Under the pieces are notes generated by a model that saw nothing but the letters and a program-made list of their open reading frames with translations, was not told where the DNA came from and ran no database searches. A DNA stretch of 48,339 nucleotides from NCBI RefSeq assembly GCF_900143625.1, contig NZ_FRFF01000013.1, positions 1 to 48,339 on the forward strand, in the 5' to 3' direction. This DNA comes from Nocardiopsis sp. JB363 (GTDB lineage Bacteria; Actinomycetota; Actinomycetes; Streptosporangiales; Streptosporangiaceae). A program made the translations under genes and the position numbers. This document shows positions 8,146-16,279 of the stretch, in pieces (position 1 is the first letter of the stretch; every line of letters starts with the position of its first letter).

Positions 8146-8637
8146 GTGGCTGAGACGGCTCCTGATGGGCATCAAGAGGAGGTGACCTCTGCGAGCGGCG
8201 GCCCCGGCGACACCCCCAGACCCCGGCCGAACCGCGACAACCTGTGGGGACCCCTGGCCTGCGCGGTGGCGGCCGCCGTACTCGCCCCCGTTCTGGCCCT
8301 GTGCCTGCTGACGGTGCCCGCCCTGTTCGCCTTCGGCGGGGTCACCCGGGGCCTGGGCGAGGTGTGGCCGTTGGTGCTCGTGGCGATCGCCATCGCCTTC
8401 CTGCTGTTGTGGGGCTACAGCCGGCTGCTGCGCTTCCTCGGCGAGGGTTCCCCCTGGCGGGTGGCGGTGGCGAGCCTGGCGCTCGGAGTGATCCTGGGAA
8501 TGCTCTACCGCCCCGGTTCGCTGGGCTACACCGACTGGACCCTGGTGCCGACGATGCTGTGGGCGTTCCTGGTGGTGTGGCTGCGCCTGACCGGGCGGAT
8601 CCGGATGCGGCGTTCCTCCCCGTCCGAAGCCGCTTGA
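8146..8637 (+). CDS. Hypothetical four-helix membrane protein
   Basis: 163 residues with a Pro/Arg-rich polar N-terminus (~40 residues) and four predicted transmembrane segments at about residues 38-62, 73-92, 104-120 and 128-147, ending in a basic tail. No conserved motif is recognised. It starts with GTG 31 bp after the FhuF-like gene and is probably co-transcribed with it, but the link may only be positional. Confidence 0.65.
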   Translation: MAETAPDGHQEEVTSASGGPGDTPRPRPNRDNLWGPLACAVAAAVLAPVLALCLLTVPALFAFGGVTRGLGEVWPLVLVAIAIAFLLLWGYSRLLRFLGEGSPWRVAVASLALGVILGMLYRPGSLGYTDWTLVPTMLWAFLVVWLRLTGRIRMRRSSPSEAA

Positions 8638-8721
8638 GCCCCGAGGCCTTCCCCAAAGCGCCCTTTCAGCGCTGGTTACGGGTAACGTCGGGGTGGTTCA
8701 GGGATGTTCGGGGAGGTGGGC

Positions 8722-9156
8722 GTGGCCCAGCAGTACTACTCGGTGGATCAGGTCGCGGAGCTGTTGGGTCTGCACGTGAAGACCGTGCGCGCCTACGTGC
8801 GCGAAGGGCGCCTGGCGGCCACCCGGATCGGTAAGCAGTACCGGATCCACCGCAAGGACCTGACCGAGTTCACCGGCGGTGCCCCCGACCAGGAAGACAC
8901 CGAGAACGGGCGCCCCCGGGTGGAGGTCTCCACCGTCCTCCAAGTCGAGGAGGTGGACCGCGCGACCGCCGATCGGATCAGCACGCTGATCACCTCCGCC
9001 ACCACCGGCGTTTCCGGAGGCGGCGCACCCGCCCAGTCCCAGGTGGTGTACGACCCCGAACGGGGCCGGCTGCGGGTGGTCCTGGTCGGTGGCCTGGAGG
9101 AGACGACCCGGATGCTGGAGTTCGTCCGCGCCCTGGTCGGCGACGACCACACCTGA
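8722..9156 (+). CDS. BldC-like/excisionase-type MerR HTH protein
   Basis: 144 residues. The first ~55 form a helix-turn-helix of the HTH_17/MerR type: Y-S-V-D-Q-V-A-E-L-L-G-L-H-V-K-T-V-R-A-Y-V-R-E-G-R-L-A-A followed by the wing T-R-I-G-K-Q-Y-R-I-H-R-K-D-L. BldC is the well-known actinomycete member. The C-terminal ~70 residues are a separate alpha/beta domain (S-T-V-L-Q-V-E-E-V-D ... V-V-L-V-G-G-L-E-E-T) of unknown role. GTG 8722 follows GGGGAGG at the right distance; upstream in-frame ATG 8704 does not. A GTTAC-GG-GTAAC dyad lies at 8675-8686, upstream of the start, and could be its operator. Confidence 0.8.
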   Translation: MAQQYYSVDQVAELLGLHVKTVRAYVREGRLAATRIGKQYRIHRKDLTEFTGGAPDQEDTENGRPRVEVSTVLQVEEVDRATADRISTLITSATTGVSGGGAPAQSQVVYDPERGRLRVVLVGGLEETTRMLEFVRALVGDDHT

Positions 9157-9247
9157 TCGTCTCTCCTGTTGAGATGGCCGTATCGCGATAAGAGATCCGA
9201 TGGGTAGGGTCGACCCACCCCGCAGCTCCGACGAAGGACGGCACGCG

Positions 9248-10051
9248 ATGGCTCGTTATACCCACGGGCAGCATCCCACGGTCACCGGCTCCTATCTGTG
9301 GCGCGACGCCGAGAACTCCGCCGGCTACGCCTTGGCCGAGATGCGGGCGGGCCGTTCACTGCTCGACGTGGGCTGTGGCCCGGGCAGCATCACCCTGGAC
9401 CTGGCCCGACGTGTGGCGCCCGGACCGGTCACCGCCGTGGACGCCTCCGCCGAGGCCGTCGAACAGGCCCGCGCCCTGGCCGAGAAGGAGGACGTGAGCG
9501 ACATCGACTTCCGCGTCGGCGACGTCCACGACCTGCCGCTGCCCGACGGCGCCTTCGATGTGACCCACGCCCACCAGGTCCTGCAGCACGTGGCCGACCC
9601 GGTGCGAGCCCTGGCCGAGATGGGTCGGGTGACCCGGCCCGGCGGGGTCGTGGCCGTCTGCGACAGCGACTACTCGGGCATGTACTGGTATCCGCTGTTG
9701 CCGGAGCTGGACGCCTGGATGGACCTGTACCAGCGGGTGGCGCGCGCCAACGGCGGCGAACCCGACGCCGGGCGGCGCATGCACGCCTGGGCGCGCGCCG
9801 CCGGGTTCGAGGACATCACCTACGTGTCCGAGGTGTGGAACCACTCGGCCCCCGACCGACGAGCCTGGTGGGGGCGGATGTGGTCACGGCGGATCCTGGA
9901 GTCGGACCTGGCCCGTCAGGCCGTGGCCGAGGGTTTCGCCACCCGCGCCGACCTGGAGGAGATCTCCCGAGGATGGGAGCGTTGGAGCGAGCACCCCGAC
10001 GGGGTGTTCGTCATTCCCCGCGGCGCCGTCCTGTGTCGCGTCCCCGGCTGA
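9248..10051 (+). CDS. Class I SAM-dependent methyltransferase (UbiE/MenG-like)
   Basis: 267 residues. SAM-binding motif I is L-L-D-V-G-C-G-P-G-S-I-T-L-D-L-A (residues ~39-54), motif II T-A-V-D-A-S, motif III F-R-V-G-D-V-H-D-L-P-L, followed by F-D-V-T-H-A-H-Q-V-L-Q-H-V and the P-G-G-V-V-A-V-C-D strand. The C-terminal part has a Trp-rich segment typical of small-molecule methyltransferases. The substrate is not evident. ATG 9248 has AAGGA upstream; the region before it contains a perfect TATCGCGATA palindrome (9181-9190). Confidence 0.88.
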   Translation: MARYTHGQHPTVTGSYLWRDAENSAGYALAEMRAGRSLLDVGCGPGSITLDLARRVAPGPVTAVDASAEAVEQARALAEKEDVSDIDFRVGDVHDLPLPDGAFDVTHAHQVLQHVADPVRALAEMGRVTRPGGVVAVCDSDYSGMYWYPLLPELDAWMDLYQRVARANGGEPDAGRRMHAWARAAGFEDITYVSEVWNHSAPDRRAWWGRMWSRRILESDLARQAVAEGFATRADLEEISRGWERWSEHPDGVFVIPRGAVLCRVPG

Positions 10052-10112
10052 GGGGACCGCACGGCGCCCGAACGTGCCATGTGTTTTTCCACCACGACCC
10101 GGAAGGTGCCCC

Positions 10113-11084
10113 ATGTACGTCACGGACCTGGACCCCACCCGCATCGAACGGGCCACGCGCCTGATCGACCCGGTCTTCTCGAACAGCCCACAGTTCTTCG
10201 AGGAACAGCTGTGCTCGGCCCTCGACCGGCGCGTGCTCACCAAGGTCGAGACCCTCAACCCACTGCGCAGCTTCAAGGGCCGCGGGGCGGACCTGCTCGC
10301 CCGCGAGTTCTCCCCCGGAACCCGCCTGGTGTGCTCCTCCACCGGAAACTTCGGGCAGGCCATGGGATACGCGGCCACCCGCCACGGCATGAGCGCGCAC
10401 GTGTTCGTCCCGGCGGGCACCAACCCGGTGAAGATGCGGCGGATGGTCGCGCTGGGCGCGCACGTGCACGAGGTCGAGGGCGACCAGATCAAGCAGCAGG
10501 CCCGACGGTTCGCCGACCAGGACCCGGACAGTGTCTTCGTCGAGGATGGAGAGCACTCCAGTGTGGCGGAGGGGGCCGGCACCATCGGGGTCGAACTCCT
10601 GGCCACCGAGGGCATCGACACCATCGTGCTTCCGGTGGGAGATGGGGCACTGATCACCGGGGTCGCGGCGTGGACCAAGGAACACGCTCCGCACATCCGC
10701 GTGGTGGGCGTGTGCGCCGCGGGTGCGGCGAGCATGGTCGACAGCCGGCGGGCCGGGCGGGTGGTATCCACCGAGGTCGCCGACACCTTCGCCGAGGGCA
10801 TCGCGATCAACCGGCCCATCGCCGCTTCGGTGGAGCGTATGAGGGTGCTGGTCGACGACATGGTGGTGGTGAGCGACGACGACATGCTGGAGGCGATGCG
10901 TCTGGTGTTGGAGGCCGTCGGGGTGCTGCCCGAACCGGCGGGTGCGGCCGGGATCGCCGCCCTGCGCGTGCACGATCTTCCGGGTGAGACGGTGGCGACC
11001 GTGATCACCGGCGCCAATGCCCCCACCTCCCTGTTCGCCGATGTCCTGGGATCCCGCGCGGGGGATCCTCGGTCGAGGTCGTAG
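10113..11084 (+). CDS. PLP-dependent threonine/serine dehydratase-like enzyme
   Basis: 323 residues of the fold-type II PLP family. The Schiff-base lysine is in N-P-L-R-S-F-K-G-R-G (~residue 50), the substrate loop is C-S-S-T-G-N-F-G-Q-A (~80-89), the phosphate-binding loop corresponds to P-V-G-D-G-A-L-I-T-G (~185), and a late P-A-G-A-A-G segment binds the cofactor ring. Threonine dehydratases usually have T-G/S-S-F-K-x-R-G and S-A-G-N-H; here these are R-S-F-K-G-R-G and S-T-G-N-F, so the preferred substrate may differ (diaminopropionate or serine are possible). No C-terminal ACT domain. ATG 10113 follows GGAAGG. The gene lies 61 bp after the methyltransferase. Confidence 0.82.
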   Translation: MYVTDLDPTRIERATRLIDPVFSNSPQFFEEQLCSALDRRVLTKVETLNPLRSFKGRGADLLAREFSPGTRLVCSSTGNFGQAMGYAATRHGMSAHVFVPAGTNPVKMRRMVALGAHVHEVEGDQIKQQARRFADQDPDSVFVEDGEHSSVAEGAGTIGVELLATEGIDTIVLPVGDGALITGVAAWTKEHAPHIRVVGVCAAGAASMVDSRRAGRVVSTEVADTFAEGIAINRPIAASVERMRVLVDDMVVVSDDDMLEAMRLVLEAVGVLPEPAGAAGIAALRVHDLPGETVATVITGANAPTSLFADVLGSRAGDPRSRS

Positions 11085-11466
11085 ACATTCACGTGTACGC
11101 CCCGGGACATGTCCGGTCCCTCCACAGGGGTTGAAGGATGATGGTCGCTTCGATGCGTGGTGCGCTCGCCCCCGCCGAGCTCAAGCGGCGCCGGCGGGTA
11201 TTGAAGCACACCACGATTGGTCCGAACGGGTCGGTGACATCGCCCATGCGGCTTTGTCCCTCAGCGGTGAGTGGAAATGATCTTCGTTGAGAAAACCTCG
11301 GTGCGAGGGCACGGGTAGGCACGTTCGTCATTGTGCGGCCTCGGTTCGTGCCTTGTGAAGGAAACCTGTTTCAGTCAATTGCCACCACGAGCGTGTGACG
11401 CTGGTCTACCTTTACTTCACGTGCGCCTTCGTGCGCGTGAAGACATCGCGAGGAGACCCAGAGGTC
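11085..11466. other. 382-bp intergenic region with a leader dyad
   Basis: No convincing gene is seen. Base composition is less GC-rich than the flanks. Near the right end CTTCAC (11415-11420) and GTGAAG (11437-11442) form an inverted repeat around a GTGCGC..GTGCGC core, 25 bp before the next start codon, so it may be an operator or a leader hairpin. Short open stretches exist but their codon usage is not that of this genome. Confidence 0.45.
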
Positions 11467-12654
11467 ATGAACGAGCGTGCGGAGCGGGAGCGCTCCACCG
11501 GAAAAAAGGTCGATTCCGGTTCCCCACCTCGACGGTCATTTCTTCGACGGCCGTCACTGTTGATCCATCGGTGGATTCCCTGCCTGCTGAGACGACGGAG
11601 GCGATCGTCGGCCCGGACACGACCACGGTCACGGTCACGGGTCGAAGATCCGTCGGTCTTCACAGTCCTTGAGGAACGCTACTTTCCTGAAGGCAAAGGC
11701 GCTTCGTGGCACGTTCGCATGCGAGTGTGGGTGATTTGCGGCGTAGTGGCCCTTCTCGTCGTTTTGGGTGGCTTAGGGGTGAATTATGCCTACGATCTGT
11801 TGTCGACGGAGGCACTACTTCGCGAGCAACGGGACGCGGAGAGGGCCATCGACCAGGACAACGCACCATTCACCAACTCCGTCACCTACGACACCACGTC
11901 CTTCGAGTCATTCACGATCGTCTTGGACCGGCCTCTCACAGTCGAAGAAGGTGAGGTACTCCAGACCACTCCGCCTGCGGAGGTATGGGACTTTCTTCGG
12001 CCGCTCGGGGGGCGTCTGATCCCCTCTACCGGTGAGTGGGCGCCGACCCCTACGACCGGGGGGACCTGGGAAGGCGGAACAGGTGGAATGGGCACAGCCG
12101 TATTCACCATGAACCTCCTGTCCGCGCGCACATCCCAGCTGAGCATTGTGGATATGACCCCGGTCAACATCTCCTGTGAAAACCCGACGGCCGTCACCGT
12201 CATTGATTACCCCCCGGCGGGCATTGCTCCCTACCCGGGCGTGATCGTGGATCTCAACCATAATGATCCGCTGCTTTACATTACGGACGAGGGGCCAGAC
12301 CAGGGGGATCCGTTCTTCAATCGCAGACGGATCGATCTCGGAGATGGGCTGGAACCGGGCGGACTCCGAGTGGAGGCGCAGGTGGTGGGCCAGTCCTGTG
12401 AGTGGGAGATCCAGGCACGCTACCTTGATGCCCGCCAGAACACCGGCGAGGTCGTCCTGCGCGATGAGGATCGACCCTTCTATGTCGAGGTTCCGCCTGG
12501 TCGCCCCGATCAGTATTGGCTTGCGGGCTACGCATTCCCTGATGCGGGGGAACGTACCTTCGTGCCGTGCCACGAGACACCAGAACATTTCAGTTGCAGT
12601 TTCGGTTTGGGTCTTGAGGACGAGGACTGGGCCGAGGTGCCGCCAGGGCATTGA
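11467..12654 (+). CDS. Hypothetical membrane-anchored protein of atypical composition
   Basis: About 395 residues: an Arg-rich cytoplasmic N-terminus, one transmembrane segment (W-V-I-C-G-V-V-A-L-L-V-V-L-G-G-L-G-V, residues ~86-104) and a ~290-residue extracytoplasmic domain with four cysteines. No family is recognised. Codon usage is lower in G/C at third positions than in neighbouring genes, and there is an in-frame TTA leucine codon at 11773-11775, rare in such genomes. Between about 11525 and 11645 the plus-one frame has the better codon pattern, reading as a Ser/Thr/Val-rich segment, while the annotated frame becomes a run of arginines; two compensating indels are likely. ATG 11467 has AGGAGA ten bases upstream. 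Confidence 0.6.
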   Translation: MNERAERERSTGKKVDSGSPPRRSFLRRPSLLIHRWIPCLLRRRRRSSARTRPRSRSRVEDPSVFTVLEERYFPEGKGASWHVRMRVWVICGVVALLVVLGGLGVNYAYDLLSTEALLREQRDAERAIDQDNAPFTNSVTYDTTSFESFTIVLDRPLTVEEGEVLQTTPPAEVWDFLRPLGGRLIPSTGEWAPTPTTGGTWEGGTGGMGTAVFTMNLLSARTSQLSIVDMTPVNISCENPTAVTVIDYPPAGIAPYPGVIVDLNHNDPLLYITDEGPDQGDPFFNRRRIDLGDGLEPGGLRVEAQVVGQSCEWEIQARYLDARQNTGEVVLRDEDRPFYVEVPPGRPDQYWLAGYAFPDAGERTFVPCHETPEHFSCSFGLGLEDEDWAEVPPGH

Positions 12655-12932
12655 GCGGAACCAGACTCTTGGTGGTTTTTGTGGAAGATCCAGCTTTTAG
12701 GGGATGCCCGTTCCTCTCAGGGGATATCAGCTGACGTCGGGTCCGCGGGTCCACGGGTTCGGGGCGAGGTGGCGTCACCACGCAGGAAGCGCGAGGACGG
12801 AGACGTAGGCGGCATGGTGACAGGCCGGCGAACGGGTACGACACCGTGCAGGAATGCCGGCCGCGCTCCTGGGCGACGCTATAGCGTCGAGGAAGCGCCG
12901 TCGCGGACACCGTCGTCCCCACCGGAGGAAGC

Positions 12933-13340
12933 ATGCCCGACCTGCCGATCGGTTACTGGATCAAGCACCTGGACCGGCTCATCGAGAGCGACCTGGACCG
13001 GGTGCTCTCGGCGGATTCCCTGGGCCGCCGCTCGTGGCAGGTGCTCAGCTCCCTGCACCGCGAGGCGGCCACCCTGTTGCAGCTGGATCAGCGCCTCCTG
13101 CCGTTCCTGGAGGAGGACGAGACCACCGTGGGTCCGGCGGTCGAGACCCTGCGCCGACGCGGTTGGGTCAGCGGCATGGTCTCGATGGAACTGACCGAGG
13201 AGGGTGTGCGGGCCCACGACGCGCTGTTGGAGCACGTCAAGGGCACCCGGGCCCGGTTGACCGCCGGGATCAGCGATCAGGAGTACCGGGCCACCGTGGA
13301 TGTGCTGGAGCGGATGTCGGCCAACCTGGAACAGGGCTGA
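12933..13340 (+). CDS. MarR-like winged-helix transcriptional regulator
   Basis: 135 residues, all helical at both ends with a winged helix in the middle: L-G-R-R-S-W-Q-V-L-S-S-L-H-R-E-A-A-T, a recognition region around V-G-P-A-V-E-T-L-R-R-R-G-W-V, and the wing M-V-S-M-E-L-T-E-E-G-V-R-A-H. This order is that of MarR regulators, usually ~140 residues. The start is clear: GGAGGAAGC directly precedes ATG 12933. Its target is not evident; it converges on a GNAT gene 17 bp away. Confidence 0.8.
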   Translation: MPDLPIGYWIKHLDRLIESDLDRVLSADSLGRRSWQVLSSLHREAATLLQLDQRLLPFLEEDETTVGPAVETLRRRGWVSGMVSMELTEEGVRAHDALLEHVKGTRARLTAGISDQEYRATVDVLERMSANLEQG

Positions 13341-13357
13341 GCCCGTTCAGGTCCGGC

Positions 13358-13921
13358 TCACAGGGGCAGTTCGCGGGTGAGTTCGACGAAGGCCAGGTCG
13401 TCGCGCTTGGGCAGCCCGAACTCCTCGTTCCCGTAGGGGAAGGGCTCGGTCTTGCCGGTGTTGGTGTACCCACGCCGCTCGTACCAGGCGATGAGTTCGG
13501 GGCGCTGCTTGAGCACCTTCATCCGCATGAGCCGGCTGCCCCACTCGCGCGCGGCCATCTGCTCGGCCTCGGCCAGTACGACCTTGCCCAGACCGGCGTT
13601 CTGGAGGTTGGGGCGGACCGAGAACATCCCGAAGTAGGCACCGTTGACTCCTCGCCGGAGTTCGCAGCAGGCGATGATCCCGTCCTGGGCCTCACCCACC
13701 AGGACCAGGGTGTTGCTGCGGGCGAGCAGTTCGCTCATGCCCTCGACGTCCATCCTCTGTCCGTCGAGCAGGTCGGCCTCGGTGGTCCATCCCTGTTTGG
13801 AGCCCTCGCCGCGATAGCAGGAGTTGACCAGATCGACCAGCGCGGGGACGTCGGCTTCGGTCGCGGACCGGAAGTCGATCTTCGTGGCGGCGGTGTCCTG
13901 GGTGTTCGGGATGGTGGTCAC
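13358..13921 (-). CDS. GNAT family N-acetyltransferase
   Basis: 187 residues. The fold is visible as the N-terminal F-R-S-A-T-E-A-D-V-P-A-L-V-D-L-V motif, strand L-V-L-V-G-E-A-Q-D-G-I-I-A-C-C-E-L, then F-S-V-R-P-N-L-Q-N-A-G-L-G-K-V-V-L, which is motif A with the N-x-G-x-G/L-G acetyl-CoA loop, and a final A-W-Y-E-R-R-G-Y-T strand of motif B. The substrate is unknown. GTG 13921 follows GGGGGAAG, whereas ATG 13954 further upstream lacks a site. It lies downstream of the TetR gene on the same strand with a 46-bp gap. Confidence 0.88.
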   Translation of the reverse strand: MTTIPNTQDTAATKIDFRSATEADVPALVDLVNSCYRGEGSKQGWTTEADLLDGQRMDVEGMSELLARSNTLVLVGEAQDGIIACCELRRGVNGAYFGMFSVRPNLQNAGLGKVVLAEAEQMAAREWGSRLMRMKVLKQRPELIAWYERRGYTNTGKTEPFPYGNEEFGLPKRDDLAFVELTRELPL

Positions 13922-13967
13922 GCGCTCTTCCCCCTTGTGTCCGTTCCGTCCCACAGTATGCCCCTCG

Positions 13968-14615
13968 TCACGGTGTAGTGCCCACTCGGTCCCGCTCCTG
14001 TGGCGCGATGCTCGCGATGTGCCCCAGGAAGGAGCGCAGTCGGGCGCGGGCCGATTCGGGGGTGATCCGTTCGGGGTTGGTCATCAGTTGCAGGGCCAGC
14101 CCGTCGGCGAAGGTGTGCAGGTATTCCGACCAGGTCTCCAACCAGGGGTCGGGGTGCACCTGAAAGGGGTCTTCCAGGTCCGGGTGCCCGTCCAGGGCCG
14201 CGACCAGCCGCCGATAGAGGCCGCGCTGTTGGTGCCAGCGGTGGTCGAGCCTGGGGTCGAGGTAGTCGGGGTCTCCGGTGACCTCCCAGGCCCGATACTC
14301 GGCCCGTCGGGCCTGGTCCAGGGGCAGCATCTGTTCGACGAAACCCATCACCCGGTCCAACAGGGGCGTTCGGGGGTCCAAGGTCTGGCTGTGTTCGTGC
14401 ATGCGCTGGACGACCCGTTCCTCGGACAGGTCCATCGCATAGGTGAGCAGGTCCTCTCGGGTCTGGAAGTAGTGGCGCAGGGCCCCGGTGGACAGCCCCG
14501 CCTCGGCGGCCACGCTACGGATGGTGACCGCGTGTGGCCCGGCTTCGGTGATCACCCTCCACAGGGCCTCGGCCAGGGCGCGGCGACGTTCTTCATGATC
14601 GACGATCTTAGGCAC
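13968..14615 (-). CDS. TetR/AcrR family regulator
   Basis: 215 residues. The N-terminal TetR HTH reads R-R-R-A-L-A-E-A-L-W-R-V-I-T-E-A-G ... T-I-R-S-V-A-A-E-A-G-L-S-T-G-A-L-R-H-Y-F-Q-T-R-E-D-L. The rest is the helical ligand-binding domain. GTG 14615 is preceded by AGGAAGG. It is divergent from the GAP-family membrane protein gene, and the 62-bp region between them contains two copies of a TAGCAC-type dyad, so it very probably represses that gene and itself. Confidence 0.93.
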   Translation of the reverse strand: MPKIVDHEERRRALAEALWRVITEAGPHAVTIRSVAAEAGLSTGALRHYFQTREDLLTYAMDLSEERVVQRMHEHSQTLDPRTPLLDRVMGFVEQMLPLDQARRAEYRAWEVTGDPDYLDPRLDHRWHQQRGLYRRLVAALDGHPDLEDPFQVHPDPWLETWSEYLHTFADGLALQLMTNPERITPESARARLRSFLGHIASIAPQERDRVGTTP

Positions 14616-14625
14616 CCTTCCTTTT

Positions 14626-14664
14626 TAGCACATCTGTGTTATTTTATTTAGCACAGTCGTGTGA
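14626..14664. promoter_or_regulatory. Twin operator between tetR-type and transporter genes
   Basis: Two similar imperfect palindromes, TAGCACATCTGTGTTA (14626-14641) and TAGCACAGTCGTGTGA (14649-14664), are repeated with a 23-bp period, which places them on roughly the same helix face. They lie in an unusually AT-rich stretch between the two divergent start codons. TetR proteins bind such dyads as dimers, often in pairs. Confidence 0.75.
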
Positions 14665-14677
14665 AAAAGGAGGACGC

Positions 14678-15361
14678 ATGCCGCCCCTGGACGTACTCAT
14701 ACCGGTCGCCGGCCTGGCGCTGCTGGACACCCTGAGCCCCACCACACTGGGGGTCTCCCTCTTCGTGCTGCTCAGCGGCGCCCGCAACATCGGCCGACCG
14801 CTCTTCGCCTACCTGGGCACGGTCGCCCTGTTCTACTTCGTGCTGGGCTGCGCACTCATGCTGGGCCTGGGAGCGGCGCTGGCCCACCTGTCGCACCTGG
14901 CCGAGAGCCCCGCCACGGGCTGGGTCATGGTCGTCCTCGGCGGGGCCCTGTTCGCCTACTCCTGGGTGATGCCCACCAAGAAGCGCGCCCCGCGCCGACC
15001 CGCCACCCTGCGCACCACCACCATGATCGGTCTGGGTCTGGCCACCGGCCTGCTGGAGGCCGGCACCGCCCTCCCCTACCTGGGCGCGATCGGCATCATG
15101 GGCACCGCCGGACTCGCCGCCACCACCTGGGTGCCGATGCTGGCCGCCTACAACACGATGATGGTGCTTCCACCCGCGCTGCTCTACGTGGGCCACCGCC
15201 TCTTCGGTGAACGCCTGCGCCCGCGCCTGGACCGCTGGCGCGAGAAGATCGACTCCGGCTCCCGCGAGGCGATGGCCTGGATCATCGGCATCGTCGGTGT
15301 GCTCCTGGTGCTCAACGGCCTGCAATTGGCCGGTATCGAGGACCTGATCGGCAATGCGTGA
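14678..15361 (+). CDS. GAP/Sap-family integral membrane transporter
   Basis: 227 residues with six hydrophobic segments; the N-terminus P-V-A-G-L-A-L-L-D-T-L-S-P-T-T-L-G-V-S-L contains the D-x-x-(S/N)-P signature of the GAP (Sap, sulfolipid-addressing) branch of the LysE-related exporters. In mycobacteria members help export glycolipids; elsewhere substrates are unknown. The start is fixed by AAAAAGGAGG before ATG 14678. Its position opposite a TetR gene with a twin operator indicates inducible export of some small hydrophobic compound (inference). Confidence 0.8.
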   Translation: MPPLDVLIPVAGLALLDTLSPTTLGVSLFVLLSGARNIGRPLFAYLGTVALFYFVLGCALMLGLGAALAHLSHLAESPATGWVMVVLGGALFAYSWVMPTKKRAPRRPATLRTTTMIGLGLATGLLEAGTALPYLGAIGIMGTAGLAATTWVPMLAAYNTMMVLPPALLYVGHRLFGERLRPRLDRWREKIDSGSREAMAWIIGIVGVLLVLNGLQLAGIEDLIGNA

Positions 15362-15481
15362 TCGGGACGGGGAGGAATGCCGCACCCGCCATGGAGCCCA
15401 CCCGTGGTGGTACTGGCCCCACCATGCTTTCTCACCCTGACCGCCCTGACACGGAGCACCACCGCGCGTAACGTCGAGACC

Positions 15482-16186
15482 ATGAGAACGCCCCCCTTCG
15501 TCCGCATGGTCCGCAACACCCGCTACCTGTTGCTGGGACTGCCCTTGGCGGTCATCGCCTTCAGCCTGGTCCTGACCGGACTCGCCGCCGGTACCGGCAC
15601 CGCCGTGCTCTTCGTGGGACTGTTCCTGCTCTCGGGGACCCTGCTCCTGGCCCGGGGGGTGGCGCACCTGGAACGCCTGCGCCTGTCCGACCTGCACGGA
15701 CGGGCCGTGGTGCGCCTGCCCTACCGTCCGTCCCCGGCGAACGCCGGTCCCCTACGCCGCCTACTCAACCCCCTGGCCTGCGCACGCAGCTGGATGGACG
15801 TCCTGCACGCGATCGTGGGCCTGCCCCTGGCCCTGGTCGGGTTCGTCCTGGCGGTGCTGTGGTGGTCTCTGGCCCTGGGCGGTCTGCTCTACCCGCTCTG
15901 GGGATGGTCGCTCCATCTCGTCCCCGGCTACACCGATGTGGGCGACTATCTACTGCCGGACAACCCGGCGGTGGCCACCCTGGTGGTCTACATGGTCGGC
16001 GGCGCCCTGTTCGCCCTCACCCTGCCGGTGGCACTACGTGTCCTGGCCGGGATGAACTCGGCCCTGGCCCGGGTGCTGCTCCTGGCCCCCGAGGAGATCA
16101 GCGCACGCGTGCTCACCACCAGGAACACGACGGTGCCCGCCCCGGAGGAGAGCGAGGGGGAACGCCGTTACGTCTCGCTGCACTGA
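15482..16186 (+). CDS. Orphan membrane sensor-domain protein (PF13796-like)
   Basis: 234 residues with four strongly hydrophobic segments (residues ~17-38, 42-58, ~108-138 and ~170-192). The order, with R-N-T-R-Y-L-L-L-G-L-P-L-A-V near the start and a L-A-R-V-L-L-A-P-E-E type end, matches the 'putative sensor' domain usually found at the N-terminus of actinobacterial histidine kinases. Here it ends with a short polar tail, and no kinase domain or response regulator follows. It may be a sensor protein working in trans, or the remnant of a longer kinase. The start at ATG 15482 is chosen because hydrophobic segments begin soon after. Confidence 0.68.
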   Translation: MRTPPFVRMVRNTRYLLLGLPLAVIAFSLVLTGLAAGTGTAVLFVGLFLLSGTLLLARGVAHLERLRLSDLHGRAVVRLPYRPSPANAGPLRRLLNPLACARSWMDVLHAIVGLPLALVGFVLAVLWWSLALGGLLYPLWGWSLHLVPGYTDVGDYLLPDNPAVATLVVYMVGGALFALTLPVALRVLAGMNSALARVLLLAPEEISARVLTTRNTTVPAPEESEGERRYVSLH

Positions 16187-16279
16187 TCCCGCCGGTGTGC
16201 CCCCGGCCGGTGATCGACGGTGGCGGCCTCCACCGTGGTCCCGACCTCCATGCGTGTTCCGGTCTTCCCGAACGCCGGG

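Noticed and set aside
13968..15361. The TetR/GAP pair as part of a siderophore or glycolipid cluster
   Set aside because: No biosynthetic gene lies nearby. The export role is inferred from the family only.
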